A DNA stretch of 64,000 bases from positions 124,001 to 188,000 of the forward strand of contig JAIEPF010000021.1 in assembly GCA_019749945.1 (NCBI GenBank), given 5' to 3'. The first letter of the stretch is position 1. Each line of letters opens with the position of its first letter. Below are positions 57,583-64,000 of the stretch, piece by piece. The translations under genes and the position numbers were made by a program. The notes under the pieces were generated by a model. It was not told the DNA's origin. It saw nothing but the letters and a program-made list of their open reading frames with translations, and searched no databases. The stretch comes from Burkholderiales bacterium (GTDB lineage: Bacteria; Pseudomonadota; Gammaproteobacteria; Burkholderiales; SG8-41).

Positions 57583-58935
57583 ATGTTTGACAACCTCACC
57601 GGGCGGCTGTCGCGCGTCGTCAAGACGCTGCGTGGCGAAGCACGCCTCAGCGAAACCAACATCCAGGATGCCCTGCGCGAAGTGCGCATGGCCTTGCTCG
57701 AAGCCGATGTGGCGCTGCCGGTGGTCAAGGTGTTCATCGACAGCATCCGCACCAAAGCGGTGGGCGAGGAGGTTGTCGGCAGTCTGACGCCGGGCCAGGC
57801 GCTGGTCGGTGTTGTGCACCGCGAGCTGGTGGCGCTGATGGGCGAGCACAGCGAATCGCTCAATCTTGCCGCGCAGCCGCCGGCGGTGATCCTGATGGCC
57901 GGCCTGCAGGGCGCCGGGAAAACCACCACTGCCGGCAAACTTGCGCGATGGCTGCGCACGGAGCAGCGCAAAAAAGTGCTGCTGGTGAGCTGTGACGTCT
58001 ATCGTCCGGCTGCCATCGAACAGCTCAAGGTGCTGGCGGGACAGGTCGAGGCGGATTTTTATCCGGCCGGTGCCGGTGAGAAGCCGGTGGACATCGCCAA
58101 ACGCGCTCTGGAATACGCGCGCACCCATTACCATGAAGTGCTGATCGTCGATACCGCGGGTCGTCTCGCGATTGACGCAGCGATGATGCAGGAAATCCGC
58201 GAGATACACGCTGCGCTGAATCCGGTCGAAACACTGTTCGTTGTCGACGCAATGCAGGGCCAGGATGCAGTCAATGTTGCCAAGGCGTTCGGCGAAGCGC
58301 TGCCGCTGACGGGCGTCATCCTGACCAAGCTTGACGGCGATGCGCGTGGCGGTGCTGCGCTTTCGGTGCGTCATGTTACCGGCAAACCGATCAAGTTTGC
58401 CGGCACCGGCGAGAAGCTGACAGGGCTTGAGGCCTTCCATCCCGACCGCATGGCCTCGCGCATCCTCGGCATGGGTGACGTGTTGTCGCTGATCGAGGAT
58501 GTGCAGAAATCGGTCAATATCGAGGAGGCGGAAAAACTCGCGCGCAAGGTCAAGACCGGCAAAGGTTTTGATCTGGAGGATTTCAAGCAGCAGGTGACTC
58601 AGATGCGCAAGATGGGCGGCATCAGCGCGCTGATGGACAAGTTGCCGGCGCAACTGGCACAGGCGGCACAGGCCGCGCCACAGATGGAAGACAAGACCAT
58701 CCGGCGGCTGGAAGGCATCATCAATGCGATGACGCCGCTGGAGCGCGCCAAACCCGAACTGCTCAAGGCTTCGCGCAAACGCCGCATCGCCGCCGGCGCA
58801 GGCGTCAGCGTGCAGGAAGTCAACCGCCTGCTCGCCCAGTTCGAGCAGACGCAGAAAATGATGAAAATGGTCGCCAAGGGCGGCATGGCGAAAATGATGC
58901 GCAACATGAAGGGCATGTTCCCGGGCATGCGCTGA
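57583..58935 (+). CDS. ffh: Signal recognition particle protein Ffh
   Basis: The protein is 450 residues from the ATG at 57583. The N domain is followed by the G domain with GLQGAGKTTTAGKLA, DTAGRLAID, TKLDGDARGG and GTGEKLTGLEAF. The methionine-rich M domain ends KMMKMVAKGGMAKMMRNMKGMFPGMR. It binds 4.5S RNA and signal sequences and docks to FtsY. It is divergent from the CcsA-like gene across 40 bp. Confidence 0.98.
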   Translation: MFDNLTGRLSRVVKTLRGEARLSETNIQDALREVRMALLEADVALPVVKVFIDSIRTKAVGEEVVGSLTPGQALVGVVHRELVALMGEHSESLNLAAQPPAVILMAGLQGAGKTTTAGKLARWLRTEQRKKVLLVSCDVYRPAAIEQLKVLAGQVEADFYPAGAGEKPVDIAKRALEYARTHYHEVLIVDTAGRLAIDAAMMQEIREIHAALNPVETLFVVDAMQGQDAVNVAKAFGEALPLTGVILTKLDGDARGGAALSVRHVTGKPIKFAGTGEKLTGLEAFHPDRMASRILGMGDVLSLIEDVQKSVNIEEAEKLARKVKTGKGFDLEDFKQQVTQMRKMGGISALMDKLPAQLAQAAQAAPQMEDKTIRRLEGIINAMTPLERAKPELLKASRKRRIAAGAGVSVQEVNRLLAQFEQTQKMMKMVAKGGMAKMMRNMKGMFPGMR

Positions 58936-58961
58936 GCAGGTCCGCGCCCTTTTTCGCGCCG

Positions 58962-59813
58962 TTATTTCAGGCTGAATCCCTGACGCCGGATGTAGGCGCC
59001 GAAATCGGCGCGTTCCGGCTCGGCATACTGTCGCGCCTTGTCTTCCGACCAGCCATAAAATTCCGCAACACCGAATGATTGGGTGCGGCGCTGTTTGCCG
59101 TAAGGATGATTGGCATGCCGCCGCTGATCGTAGGCATCCACCTGCTCGCGCAGCGCGCTTTCGTCGTAGCGGTTGGTATGCACCGTGACTTCCGGCGCCA
59201 GCCGCGGGCTGATGTGGCCCGGGTTCGCCGGATAACCCACGCACAGTCCTGCGAGCGGAAACACCCCTTCCGGCAGTTCCAGTTCGCGGCTGGTGGCATC
59301 AATGGCGTTGCGGATGGCACTGATCGGGCAGGTGCCGAGGCCGGCGGCTTCCGCGGCGCGGATAAAATTCATCATCACGATGCCGGCGTCCACCGCGGCA
59401 TTCATGAAGTGATCGAGATGCTCATTGGCAAACGGTTTGCCGCGCCATTGGCCGATGTGGCGGATGCGGCGGTTGTTGCCGCAGAACACCAGAAACACCG
59501 GTGCCTCGAGGATCCACGCCATGTCCGGTATCGCGGCGACGATGCGCTGGCGTTTGCCGGCATCGGTGATGTGGATGATGTCGGCCTGCTGCAGATCGCT
59601 TTTGGTCGGCGCCGACAGCGCGCAGGCAAAGAGCAGACGCAGCAACTCCGGTGGCACCGGATCCGGGCGGTAGCGGCGGATCGAACGATGTGCGGCGATC
59701 TGCGCCAGTTCCGCCACGCCTTGCTGATCCGGTGCGACGGGGAAATCGGCGCCAAAGCGGGTGTGCAGGGAGGAACGGATGGTGGTGGTAGGGTCTTTTT
59801 CTGCAGAGCTCAT
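58962..59813 (-). CDS. NAD(P)H-dependent nitroreductase, NfsA-like
   Basis: This 283-residue FMN-dependent enzyme of the nitroreductase superfamily has HRSIRRYRPDPVPPELLRLLFACALSAPTKSDLQQ and GLGTCPISAIRN, as in the NfsA/FRP group. The C-terminal part (EVTVHTNRYDE onward) is the family's extra segment. It reduces quinones or nitro compounds. The physiological substrate is unknown. It sits between ffh and rpsP, where E. coli has no such gene. Confidence 0.88.
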   Translation of the reverse strand: MSSAEKDPTTTIRSSLHTRFGADFPVAPDQQGVAELAQIAAHRSIRRYRPDPVPPELLRLLFACALSAPTKSDLQQADIIHITDAGKRQRIVAAIPDMAWILEAPVFLVFCGNNRRIRHIGQWRGKPFANEHLDHFMNAAVDAGIVMMNFIRAAEAAGLGTCPISAIRNAIDATSRELELPEGVFPLAGLCVGYPANPGHISPRLAPEVTVHTNRYDESALREQVDAYDQRRHANHPYGKQRRTQSFGVAEFYGWSEDKARQYAEPERADFGAYIRRQGFSLK

Positions 59814-59815
59814 AA

Positions 59816-59850
59816 ATATCCTTAAAAAACAATTACTTATAGTTTATTTT
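59816..59850. repeat. AT-rich tract, possible family member 7
   Basis: The segment TTAAAAAACAATTACTTATAG with flanking T/A bases lies just before the nitroreductase start. It shares AAACAAT and a TTATAG end with the other tracts but is the most divergent, so membership is doubtful. A 12 bp near-tandem repeat GGAGCAAGCCT follows at 59857-59879. Confidence 0.3.
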
Positions 59851-59898
59851 GGCTATGGAGCAAGCCTCGGAGCAAGCCTTGGCCTGCGATGACTCAGG

Positions 59899-59928
59899 TT
59901 GCGTCTGGTGAGAAAAATAGCGTAAAAT
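59899..59928 (+). promoter_or_regulatory. Promoter of the rpsP-rimM-trmD-rplS operon
   Basis: TTGCGT (59899-59904), an 18 bp spacer and TAAAAT (59923-59928) lie 37 bp before the rpsP start codon. The start point would be followed directly by CCGGCCC-type GC-rich bases. Confidence 0.6.
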
Positions 59929-59965
59929 CCGGCCCTTTCGACTTCTTCGGTCGCTGGGAATCCTC

Positions 59966-60220
59966 ATGGTAGTCATCCGTTTAGCTCGTGGCGGCGCCAA
60001 AAAGCGCCCGTTTTTCAATTTCGTTGTCGCCGATTCGCGCATGCCGCGCGACGGGCGCTTTATCGAGCGTCTGGGCTTCTACGACCCCAAGGCCCCGGAA
60101 GGCCGCGAACGCCTGCGCATCAATCGCGAGCGTCTCGACTTCTGGAAGGGCAAGGGTGCGTTACTGTCGGACACCGTCACCCGCCTCGTCAAGCAGGCCG
60201 GTGAACAAAAAGCCGCCTGA
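59966..60220 (+). CDS. rpsP: 30S ribosomal protein S16
   Basis: The 84-residue protein [41 protein letters not shown] is standard S16. It is the first gene of the conserved rpsP-rimM-trmD-rplS operon. The end overlaps the likely GTG start of rimM. Confidence 0.98.
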   Translation: MVVIRLARGGAKKRPFFNFVVADSRMPRDGRFIERLGFYDPKAPEGRERLRINRERLDFWKGKGALLSDTVTRLVKQAGEQKAA

Positions 60221-60743
60221 GCGGCTGGTGACTGAGCGGTTGGTGACCATGGGGCGCATCGTTGCGCCCTACGGCATCAAGGGCTGGATCAAGATCCAGC
60301 CGTTTACACAGCAACAGCAGGGCCTGCTCGACTATCCGCGGTGGCAGGTGGGACGGGACGGCGAGTGGCAGCTGCGGACAGTGGAATTGGCCAAGGTGCA
60401 TGGCGCCACGGTGATCGCGAAACTGGAAGGTATTGCCGACCGTGAGCAGGCTGCAGCGCTGCAAGGCATGCGGATCGCGGTGTCGCGGGATGATTTTCCG
60501 GCACCCGCGACGGATGAGTTTTACTGGGCCGACCTGGTCGGCCTGAAAGTGGTTAACGCAGCCGGTGTGACGCTGGGGATTGTGACCCGTGTCTTTGAAA
60601 CCGGAGCGAATGACGTGCTGGTGGTGGAAGACAAGGTGGCAGCAAATCAGCGCGAACGGCTGCTGCCCTTCATCGCGCCGGTGATCCGGCAGGTGGATAT
60701 TGCCGGCGGCACGATCATGGTGGATTGGGATGCGGACTACTGA
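60201..60743 (+). CDS. rimM: Ribosome maturation factor RimM
   Basis: The protein is 180 residues if the GTG at 60201 inside rpsP is used. GTG codons at 60228 and 60243 are alternatives and would give 171 or 166 residues. The conserved [20 protein letters not shown] and [17 protein letters not shown] segment ([15 protein letters not shown]) and the PRC-barrel end VDWDADY are present. It assists 30S head maturation by binding S19. It overlaps trmD by 1 bp. Confidence 0.92.
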   Translation: MNKKPPERLVTERLVTMGRIVAPYGIKGWIKIQPFTQQQQGLLDYPRWQVGRDGEWQLRTVELAKVHGATVIAKLEGIADREQAAALQGMRIAVSRDDFPAPATDEFYWADLVGLKVVNAAGVTLGIVTRVFETGANDVLVVEDKVAANQRERLLPFIAPVIRQVDIAGGTIMVDWDADY

Positions 60744-61522
60744 TGTTGCAGTTTGACGTGGTCACGTTGTTTCCGGCGATGTTTGACGCGGTGACCGAAC
60801 TCGGTGTCACCGGGCGTGCGCGGGAACGCGGCTTGTACCAGTTTGTGGCGTGGAATCCGCGGGATTTTGCCGCCAACGTGCACCGTACCGTGGATGACCG
60901 GCCTTACGGCGGCGGTCCGGGGATGGTGATGATGGCCGAGCCGCTGGGCAAGGCGCTGCAGGCGGCCTGTCAGCGGCAGCGAAGTGCTGGCGTGGAGCGG
61001 CCGCGGGTGGTGCATCTGACGCCGCAGGGCCGCTTGCTGGATCACGCCAAGGTGGTGGAACTGGCGCAGGAGCCGGGGCTGGTGCTGCTGGCGGGGCGTT
61101 ACGAAGGTGTGGACGAACGCTTGATTGAGCAGCAGGTCGCCGAGGAAGTTTCGATCGGTGACTATGTATTGAGCGGCGGTGAACTGGCCGCAATGGTGCT
61201 GATGGACAGCGTGGTGCGGCAGTTGCCGGGAGCACTTGGTGACGCCGAGTCGGCAGAGCAGGACTCGTTTGTGAACGGCCTGCTCGATTGCCCGCACTAC
61301 ACTCGCCCGGAGAATTATGCGGGCATGCCGGTACCGCCGGTGCTGTTGTCGGGCAACCATGCGGCGATCACGCGCTGGCGGCTGAAGCAGTCGCTGGGGC
61401 GAACCTGGCAACGGCGGCCGGATTTGCTGGAACGCCGGCCGCTGACGCAGGAAGAACGGGTGTTGCTTGATGAATATCGCAGCGAGCAGCAAGGCGGTAC
61501 GGTGCACGTCGGCAAGAATTAA
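60743..61522 (+). CDS. trmD: tRNA (guanine37-N1)-methyltransferase
   Basis: This 259-residue SPOUT enzyme starts at the ATG at 60743 (TGATG). Motifs are [41 protein letters not shown] and [19 protein letters not shown], forming the trefoil-knot SAM site. It makes m1G37, preventing +1 frameshifts. Confidence 0.98.
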   Translation: MLQFDVVTLFPAMFDAVTELGVTGRARERGLYQFVAWNPRDFAANVHRTVDDRPYGGGPGMVMMAEPLGKALQAACQRQRSAGVERPRVVHLTPQGRLLDHAKVVELAQEPGLVLLAGRYEGVDERLIEQQVAEEVSIGDYVLSGGELAAMVLMDSVVRQLPGALGDAESAEQDSFVNGLLDCPHYTRPENYAGMPVPPVLLSGNHAAITRWRLKQSLGRTWQRRPDLLERRPLTQEERVLLDEYRSEQQGGTVHVGKN

Positions 61523-61564
61523 CCGCGGACGCCATGGGGCGGACGCAGCAGGTTTTGAGGGAGC

Positions 61565-61984
61565 ATGAGCATGAACATCATTCAGCAGCTGGAGCAGGAA
61601 GAGATCAAACGCCTTGACCGCAAGGTGCCGGAATTCACCGCCGGCGACACGGTCATCGTCAACGTCAACGTGGTCGAAGGCGAGCGCAAGCGCGTGCAGG
61701 CCTACGAAGGCGTGGTGATCGCCAGGCGCAATCGCGGCATCAACTCCTCGTTCATCGTGCGCAAGGTGTCGTCCGGAGAGGGTGTCGAGCGGACATTCCA
61801 GACCTACTCGCCGGGGATTGCCAGCATCGAAGTCAAACGTCGCGGCGACGTCGGCCGGGCCAAGCTTTACTACCTGCGCGGCCTTTCAGGCAAGGCGGCG
61901 CGTATCAAGGAAAAACTGACGGGCAATGCCGCTGTTGCCGAAGCTGTCGCGGAAGCGGCACCGGAAGCGCCGGCCGAGAAATAA
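61565..61984 (+). CDS. rplS: 50S ribosomal protein L19
   Basis: The protein is 139 residues ([36 protein letters not shown] and [14 protein letters not shown] C-terminus) with an Ala/Glu-rich tail of about 20 residues beyond the usual end. An ATG two codons downstream (61571) is a possible alternative start. An intrinsic terminator follows. Confidence 0.97.
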   Translation: MSMNIIQQLEQEEIKRLDRKVPEFTAGDTVIVNVNVVEGERKRVQAYEGVVIARRNRGINSSFIVRKVSSGEGVERTFQTYSPGIASIEVKRRGDVGRAKLYYLRGLSGKAARIKEKLTGNAAVAEAVAEAAPEAPAEK

Positions 61985-62000
61985 TCCGGTACATTTCCGA

Positions 62001-62025
62001 AAAGGCGGCTGCGGCCGCCTTTTTT
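62001..62025 (+). terminator. Intrinsic terminator after rplS
   Basis: The stem AAAGGCGGC/GCCGCCTTT (62001-62009 with 62014-62022) and loop TGCG are followed by a T-run into TGTTTT. It ends the rpsP operon. Confidence 0.92.
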
Positions 62026-62074
62026 GTTTTTCCGCGCACTGCGTCCCTCAGGTGGTGCCCGTTACAATAGTTGC

Positions 62075-63871
62075 ATGTCCGCACTGCGACATCTGGTCAT
62101 TGCTTTATTGCTTCCGGCGGTTTTTGCCGCCGCGTACGCTGCCGAAGGGCCGGCCGGGCTCGATATCACGCGCAGCCTGGCACAGGCCGGCGCCGTACAG
62201 CTGGCGTTGCGCCGCATTGACGCACTTCAACCGCAGGATGCTGCTGCGCCGCCGCCCAAGGGCACTTCCTCCGCGACCTGGGCGGAATGGGAAAAACTTC
62301 GACTGCAATTGCTGGCGCGCCTGGGTCGTAATGATGAATTACTGCAGCGCGCGGGCGCCTTGCCCGCCGCAGTGCCCGCAGGCGCTCGCGCCGGACTGCA
62401 TGTTGTGGCTGCGCAGGCCGCGCTTGCACTCGGCCGGCCGGCCCTCGCCCGCGACTACGCCGGCCGCGCGTTGTGGACGCCCGGACTGGATGCCGCTGGG
62501 TTGCGCGAACTGCGCCTGCTGGTGATCCGCAGTTACGTTCGCGATGCCTCCGCCGAGGGGACTTCCTTCGGGGCGCCCCCCAAGGGGACTTCCTTCGGGG
62601 CGCGCGGCGATGATGCCTACCGCAGCATGCTGCGCTTCGAGCAGGACTATCGGCCGCTGGATGCCGTGACCGCAGGCGTTTTTGTCGACGCCTTGCTCGA
62701 CCTCAAGCTGGCGCGCGAAGCCCTGGCCTGGCTGAATCTGCTGGAGGAGCGCGGCCCGGCGAAATTGCGCCTGCGCCTGCATACCGGTGTGGTCACGCCG
62801 CAGGAAGCGGTGACGCAGGCGCGAACGGCACTGGGCCGCAGTGAAGACCCGGCGTGGTGGCGCATTGTGCTCGAAGCCGCGGATCGTCAGAACAACGGCG
62901 CCTTGCGCATCACCGCGCTGGAACAGTTGCTTGAAACAAAAACACGAGCCCTTGCAGAAAGCCCGGATGTCGAAGCAGCCGGGTTGTGGCAAACCTACGC
63001 TGAACATGCCCGTCTGGCGGCCAATACCCATCATCTGCTCGCCGGTGATGACGCGAACTGGCTGGAGTTCGCGCTGCGCCGGCGCGCGGCCGAACCGGCG
63101 GAGGCCCGCGCTTATCTGGCTTATTTGCTACGCCATGCGCAGGATGCCAAAGTGCGGCAGAACGCGCAGGTGCAGCTGGCCGCGGATTTTGCCGCAGCAA
63201 AATTGCCGCGCACCGGCTTGCGCCTGTTCGGCGCCTGGCCGGCGGATGCGGGTGTACTGGTCGCAGCGACCCGGCATACGCTGGGCATGTTGGCTGAAAC
63301 CGCGGGGGATCCTGCGCGCGCGCTGCAGTACTGGCAGGGCCTGCCCGTCCCGGACAATATGCCGGCGGCGGTGTGGCGTCTGCGGCTGTCGGCGCTGGCG
63401 CTGCGCGCCGGCCGTCCGGACGCTGCAGCCGATATCGCGCGGGCGCTGGCTGCGGAGCAGTTGGTGATTCCCGCATTGCAATTGCCGGAATGGATCGCCC
63501 TGGCGCAGCAGTTGAACGACCATGGCTTGCATGAAGCGGCACGGGCCTTGTTTGAACGCGTGTTGCCGCATGCCGGTGCCGCGCAGGCGCGCCTTGTACT
63601 GTCCGGCATCGCGCAAAGCCATGAAGGGGGAGGCCAGCCCTTGCAAACGGCGGATTTTTACCTGCGCTCGGCACTGGCCGCGTCGAAGGAGGTCCCCCCG
63701 GGGGACGCGCCCGCGACGGATGCCGCGGCAACGAAGGCGCGCCTGAAGGCGGGGTTCAGCCTGGCGCGCGCCGGCCTGCACGAGGATGCGAAGGCGCAGT
63801 TCGAATGGCTGCTGAAAAACGCCAATGATCCCGCGCAGATCGCGGTGGCGCGGCGCGAGTTGGGGTTTTAA
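62075..63871 (+). CDS. Secreted helical-repeat (TPR-like) protein, function unknown
   Basis: The protein is 598 residues from the ATG at 62075, with a signal peptide to about residue 23 (VFAAAYAAEG). The rest is alanine-rich and helical, with repeating helix-turn-helix segments resembling TPR or alpha-solenoid repeats (for example LQYWQGLPVPDNMPAAVWRLRLSALAL, GFSLARAGLHEDAKAQFEWLLKN). Three short stretches are coded by a nucleotide repeat: PKGTSS at 61-66, and EGTSFGA/PKGTSFGA at 161-176. A degenerate inverted copy is at 63680-63697. A possible -10 TACAAT is at 62063-62068. I do not recognise a specific family. Confidence 0.75.
   Translation: MSALRHLVIALLLPAVFAAAYAAEGPAGLDITRSLAQAGAVQLALRRIDALQPQDAAAPPPKGTSSATWAEWEKLRLQLLARLGRNDELLQRAGALPAAVPAGARAGLHVVAAQAALALGRPALARDYAGRALWTPGLDAAGLRELRLLVIRSYVRDASAEGTSFGAPPKGTSFGARGDDAYRSMLRFEQDYRPLDAVTAGVFVDALLDLKLAREALAWLNLLEERGPAKLRLRLHTGVVTPQEAVTQARTALGRSEDPAWWRIVLEAADRQNNGALRITALEQLLETKTRALAESPDVEAAGLWQTYAEHARLAANTHHLLAGDDANWLEFALRRRAAEPAEARAYLAYLLRHAQDAKVRQNAQVQLAADFAAAKLPRTGLRLFGAWPADAGVLVAATRHTLGMLAETAGDPARALQYWQGLPVPDNMPAAVWRLRLSALALRAGRPDAAADIARALAAEQLVIPALQLPEWIALAQQLNDHGLHEAARALFERVLPHAGAAQARLVLSGIAQSHEGGGQPLQTADFYLRSALAASKEVPPGDAPATDAAATKARLKAGFSLARAGLHEDAKAQFEWLLKNANDPAQIAVARRELGF
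62555..62603 (+). repeat. In-frame tandem repeat (27 bp period)
   Basis: The 21-mer AGGGGACTTCCTTCGGGGCGC with one extra 5' base occurs exactly at 62556-62576 and 62583-62603, giving EGTSFGAP-PKGTSFGAR. Related copies are at 62255-62275 (CCCAAGGGCACTTCCTCCGCG) and, inverted, at 63680-63697. All keep the frame open. Confidence 0.8.
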
Positions 63872-63884
63872 GCCGGTCGCGCCC

Positions 63885-64000
63885 TCAGCGCGCCGCGGTT
63901 TTCCACAAATCGCTGAGGTATTCGTGGTCTGCGCTGTTGATCCAGCTCCGCCGGTATTCCACCGGCGAATCGTTATAGGTGTAGGCCACGCGGCGGATGT
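63885..64000 (-). CDS. GntR family transcriptional regulator, C-terminal end of UTRA domain (cut by window edge)
   Basis: The reverse strand from the window edge reads RRVAYTYNDSPVEYRRSWINSADHEYLSDL and ends in AAR-stop at 63885-63887. The VAYTYNDSPVEYRRSW segment matches the end of UTRA (HutC-type) ligand domains in GntR regulators. Only 38 codons are visible, so neither the DNA-binding part nor the target is known. Confidence 0.75.
   Translation of the reverse strand, partial: IRRVAYTYNDSPVEYRRSWINSADHEYLSDLWKTAAR

Noticed and set aside
57543..57971. 143-residue N-terminal extension of the CcsA-like protein
   Set aside because: It is antisense to ffh and Ser/Arg/Thr-rich. The membrane protein clearly begins with its first hydrophobic helix at 57542.
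62555..62603. Tandem 27 bp repeats as a CRISPR array
   Set aside because: There are only two adjacent copies with a 6 bp interval, in frame within a coding sequence, and no cas genes nearby.

Overview
This 64 kb window is a gene-dense, GC-rich chromosomal segment of a Gram-negative bacterium. Its gene content and order point to a betaproteobacterium: the complete division and cell wall (dcw) cluster from mraZ to ftsZ-lpxC with rnpB just upstream, the block rsmI-lpoA-yraN-SIS-BON, pilC-pilD-coaE-zapD-yacG, a Bug/TctC solute receptor and a Nudix-ThiE fusion. I cannot name the genus. No IS element, prophage, CRISPR array, rRNA or tRNA gene was seen.

Layout. 1-7.5 kb holds housekeeping and metabolic genes: a cut-off membrane sensor, an SDR, glnS, a peptidase E-like gene, a Bug receptor, and birA-coaX-SPOR. 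7.5-18.7 kb is an accessory island. On the minus strand it carries a CarH/LitR-type B12 photoreceptor repressor, a DUF2256 zinc peptide, an FeS-type photolyase and a diiron acyl-ACP-desaturase-like protein. Diverging from these on the plus strand is an eight-gene operon: FAD amine oxidase-like, DUF1365, CFA-synthase-like methyltransferase, chalcone-isomerase-like, MFS, DUF3833 lipoprotein, SDR and NTF2-like. 18.7-24.6 kb holds envelope and nucleotide genes (dolP, diaA/gmhA, yraN, lpoA, rsmI, pyrC, chaC-like) and rnpB. 24.8-43.7 kb is the dcw cluster and lpxC, with an MraZ operator in front. 43.7-51.4 kb holds an M23 peptidase, secA, argJ, a DUF815 ATPase and a Nudix-ThiE fusion. 51.4-57.5 kb, all minus strand, holds yacG, zapD, coaE, pilD, pilC, a CorC-like protein and a CcsA-like protein. 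57.6-62 kb holds ffh and rpsP-rimM-trmD-rplS, followed by a secreted helical-repeat protein and the tail of a GntR regulator.

How the genes work together. The island looks like a light- and B12-controlled photoprotection and membrane-lipid-modification module. The photoreceptor sits between the two gene groups, and the divergent region carries two identically spaced palindromes. The CFA-like enzyme lacks two of the residues that bind bicarbonate in true cyclopropane synthases, so it may be a lipid methyltransferase of another kind. The dcw cluster is tightly overlapped and probably translationally coupled throughout.

The most unusual structural signal is a ~117 bp repeat present twice. Each copy sits between a duplicated gene start and the intact gene: upstream of the peptidase E-like gene (3828-3943) and of murC (35942-36059). 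Other signals are a family of AT-rich tracts scattered through the GC-rich sequence, an RNase P RNA with a strongly enlarged P9 region, and short in-frame repeats in the last complete gene.
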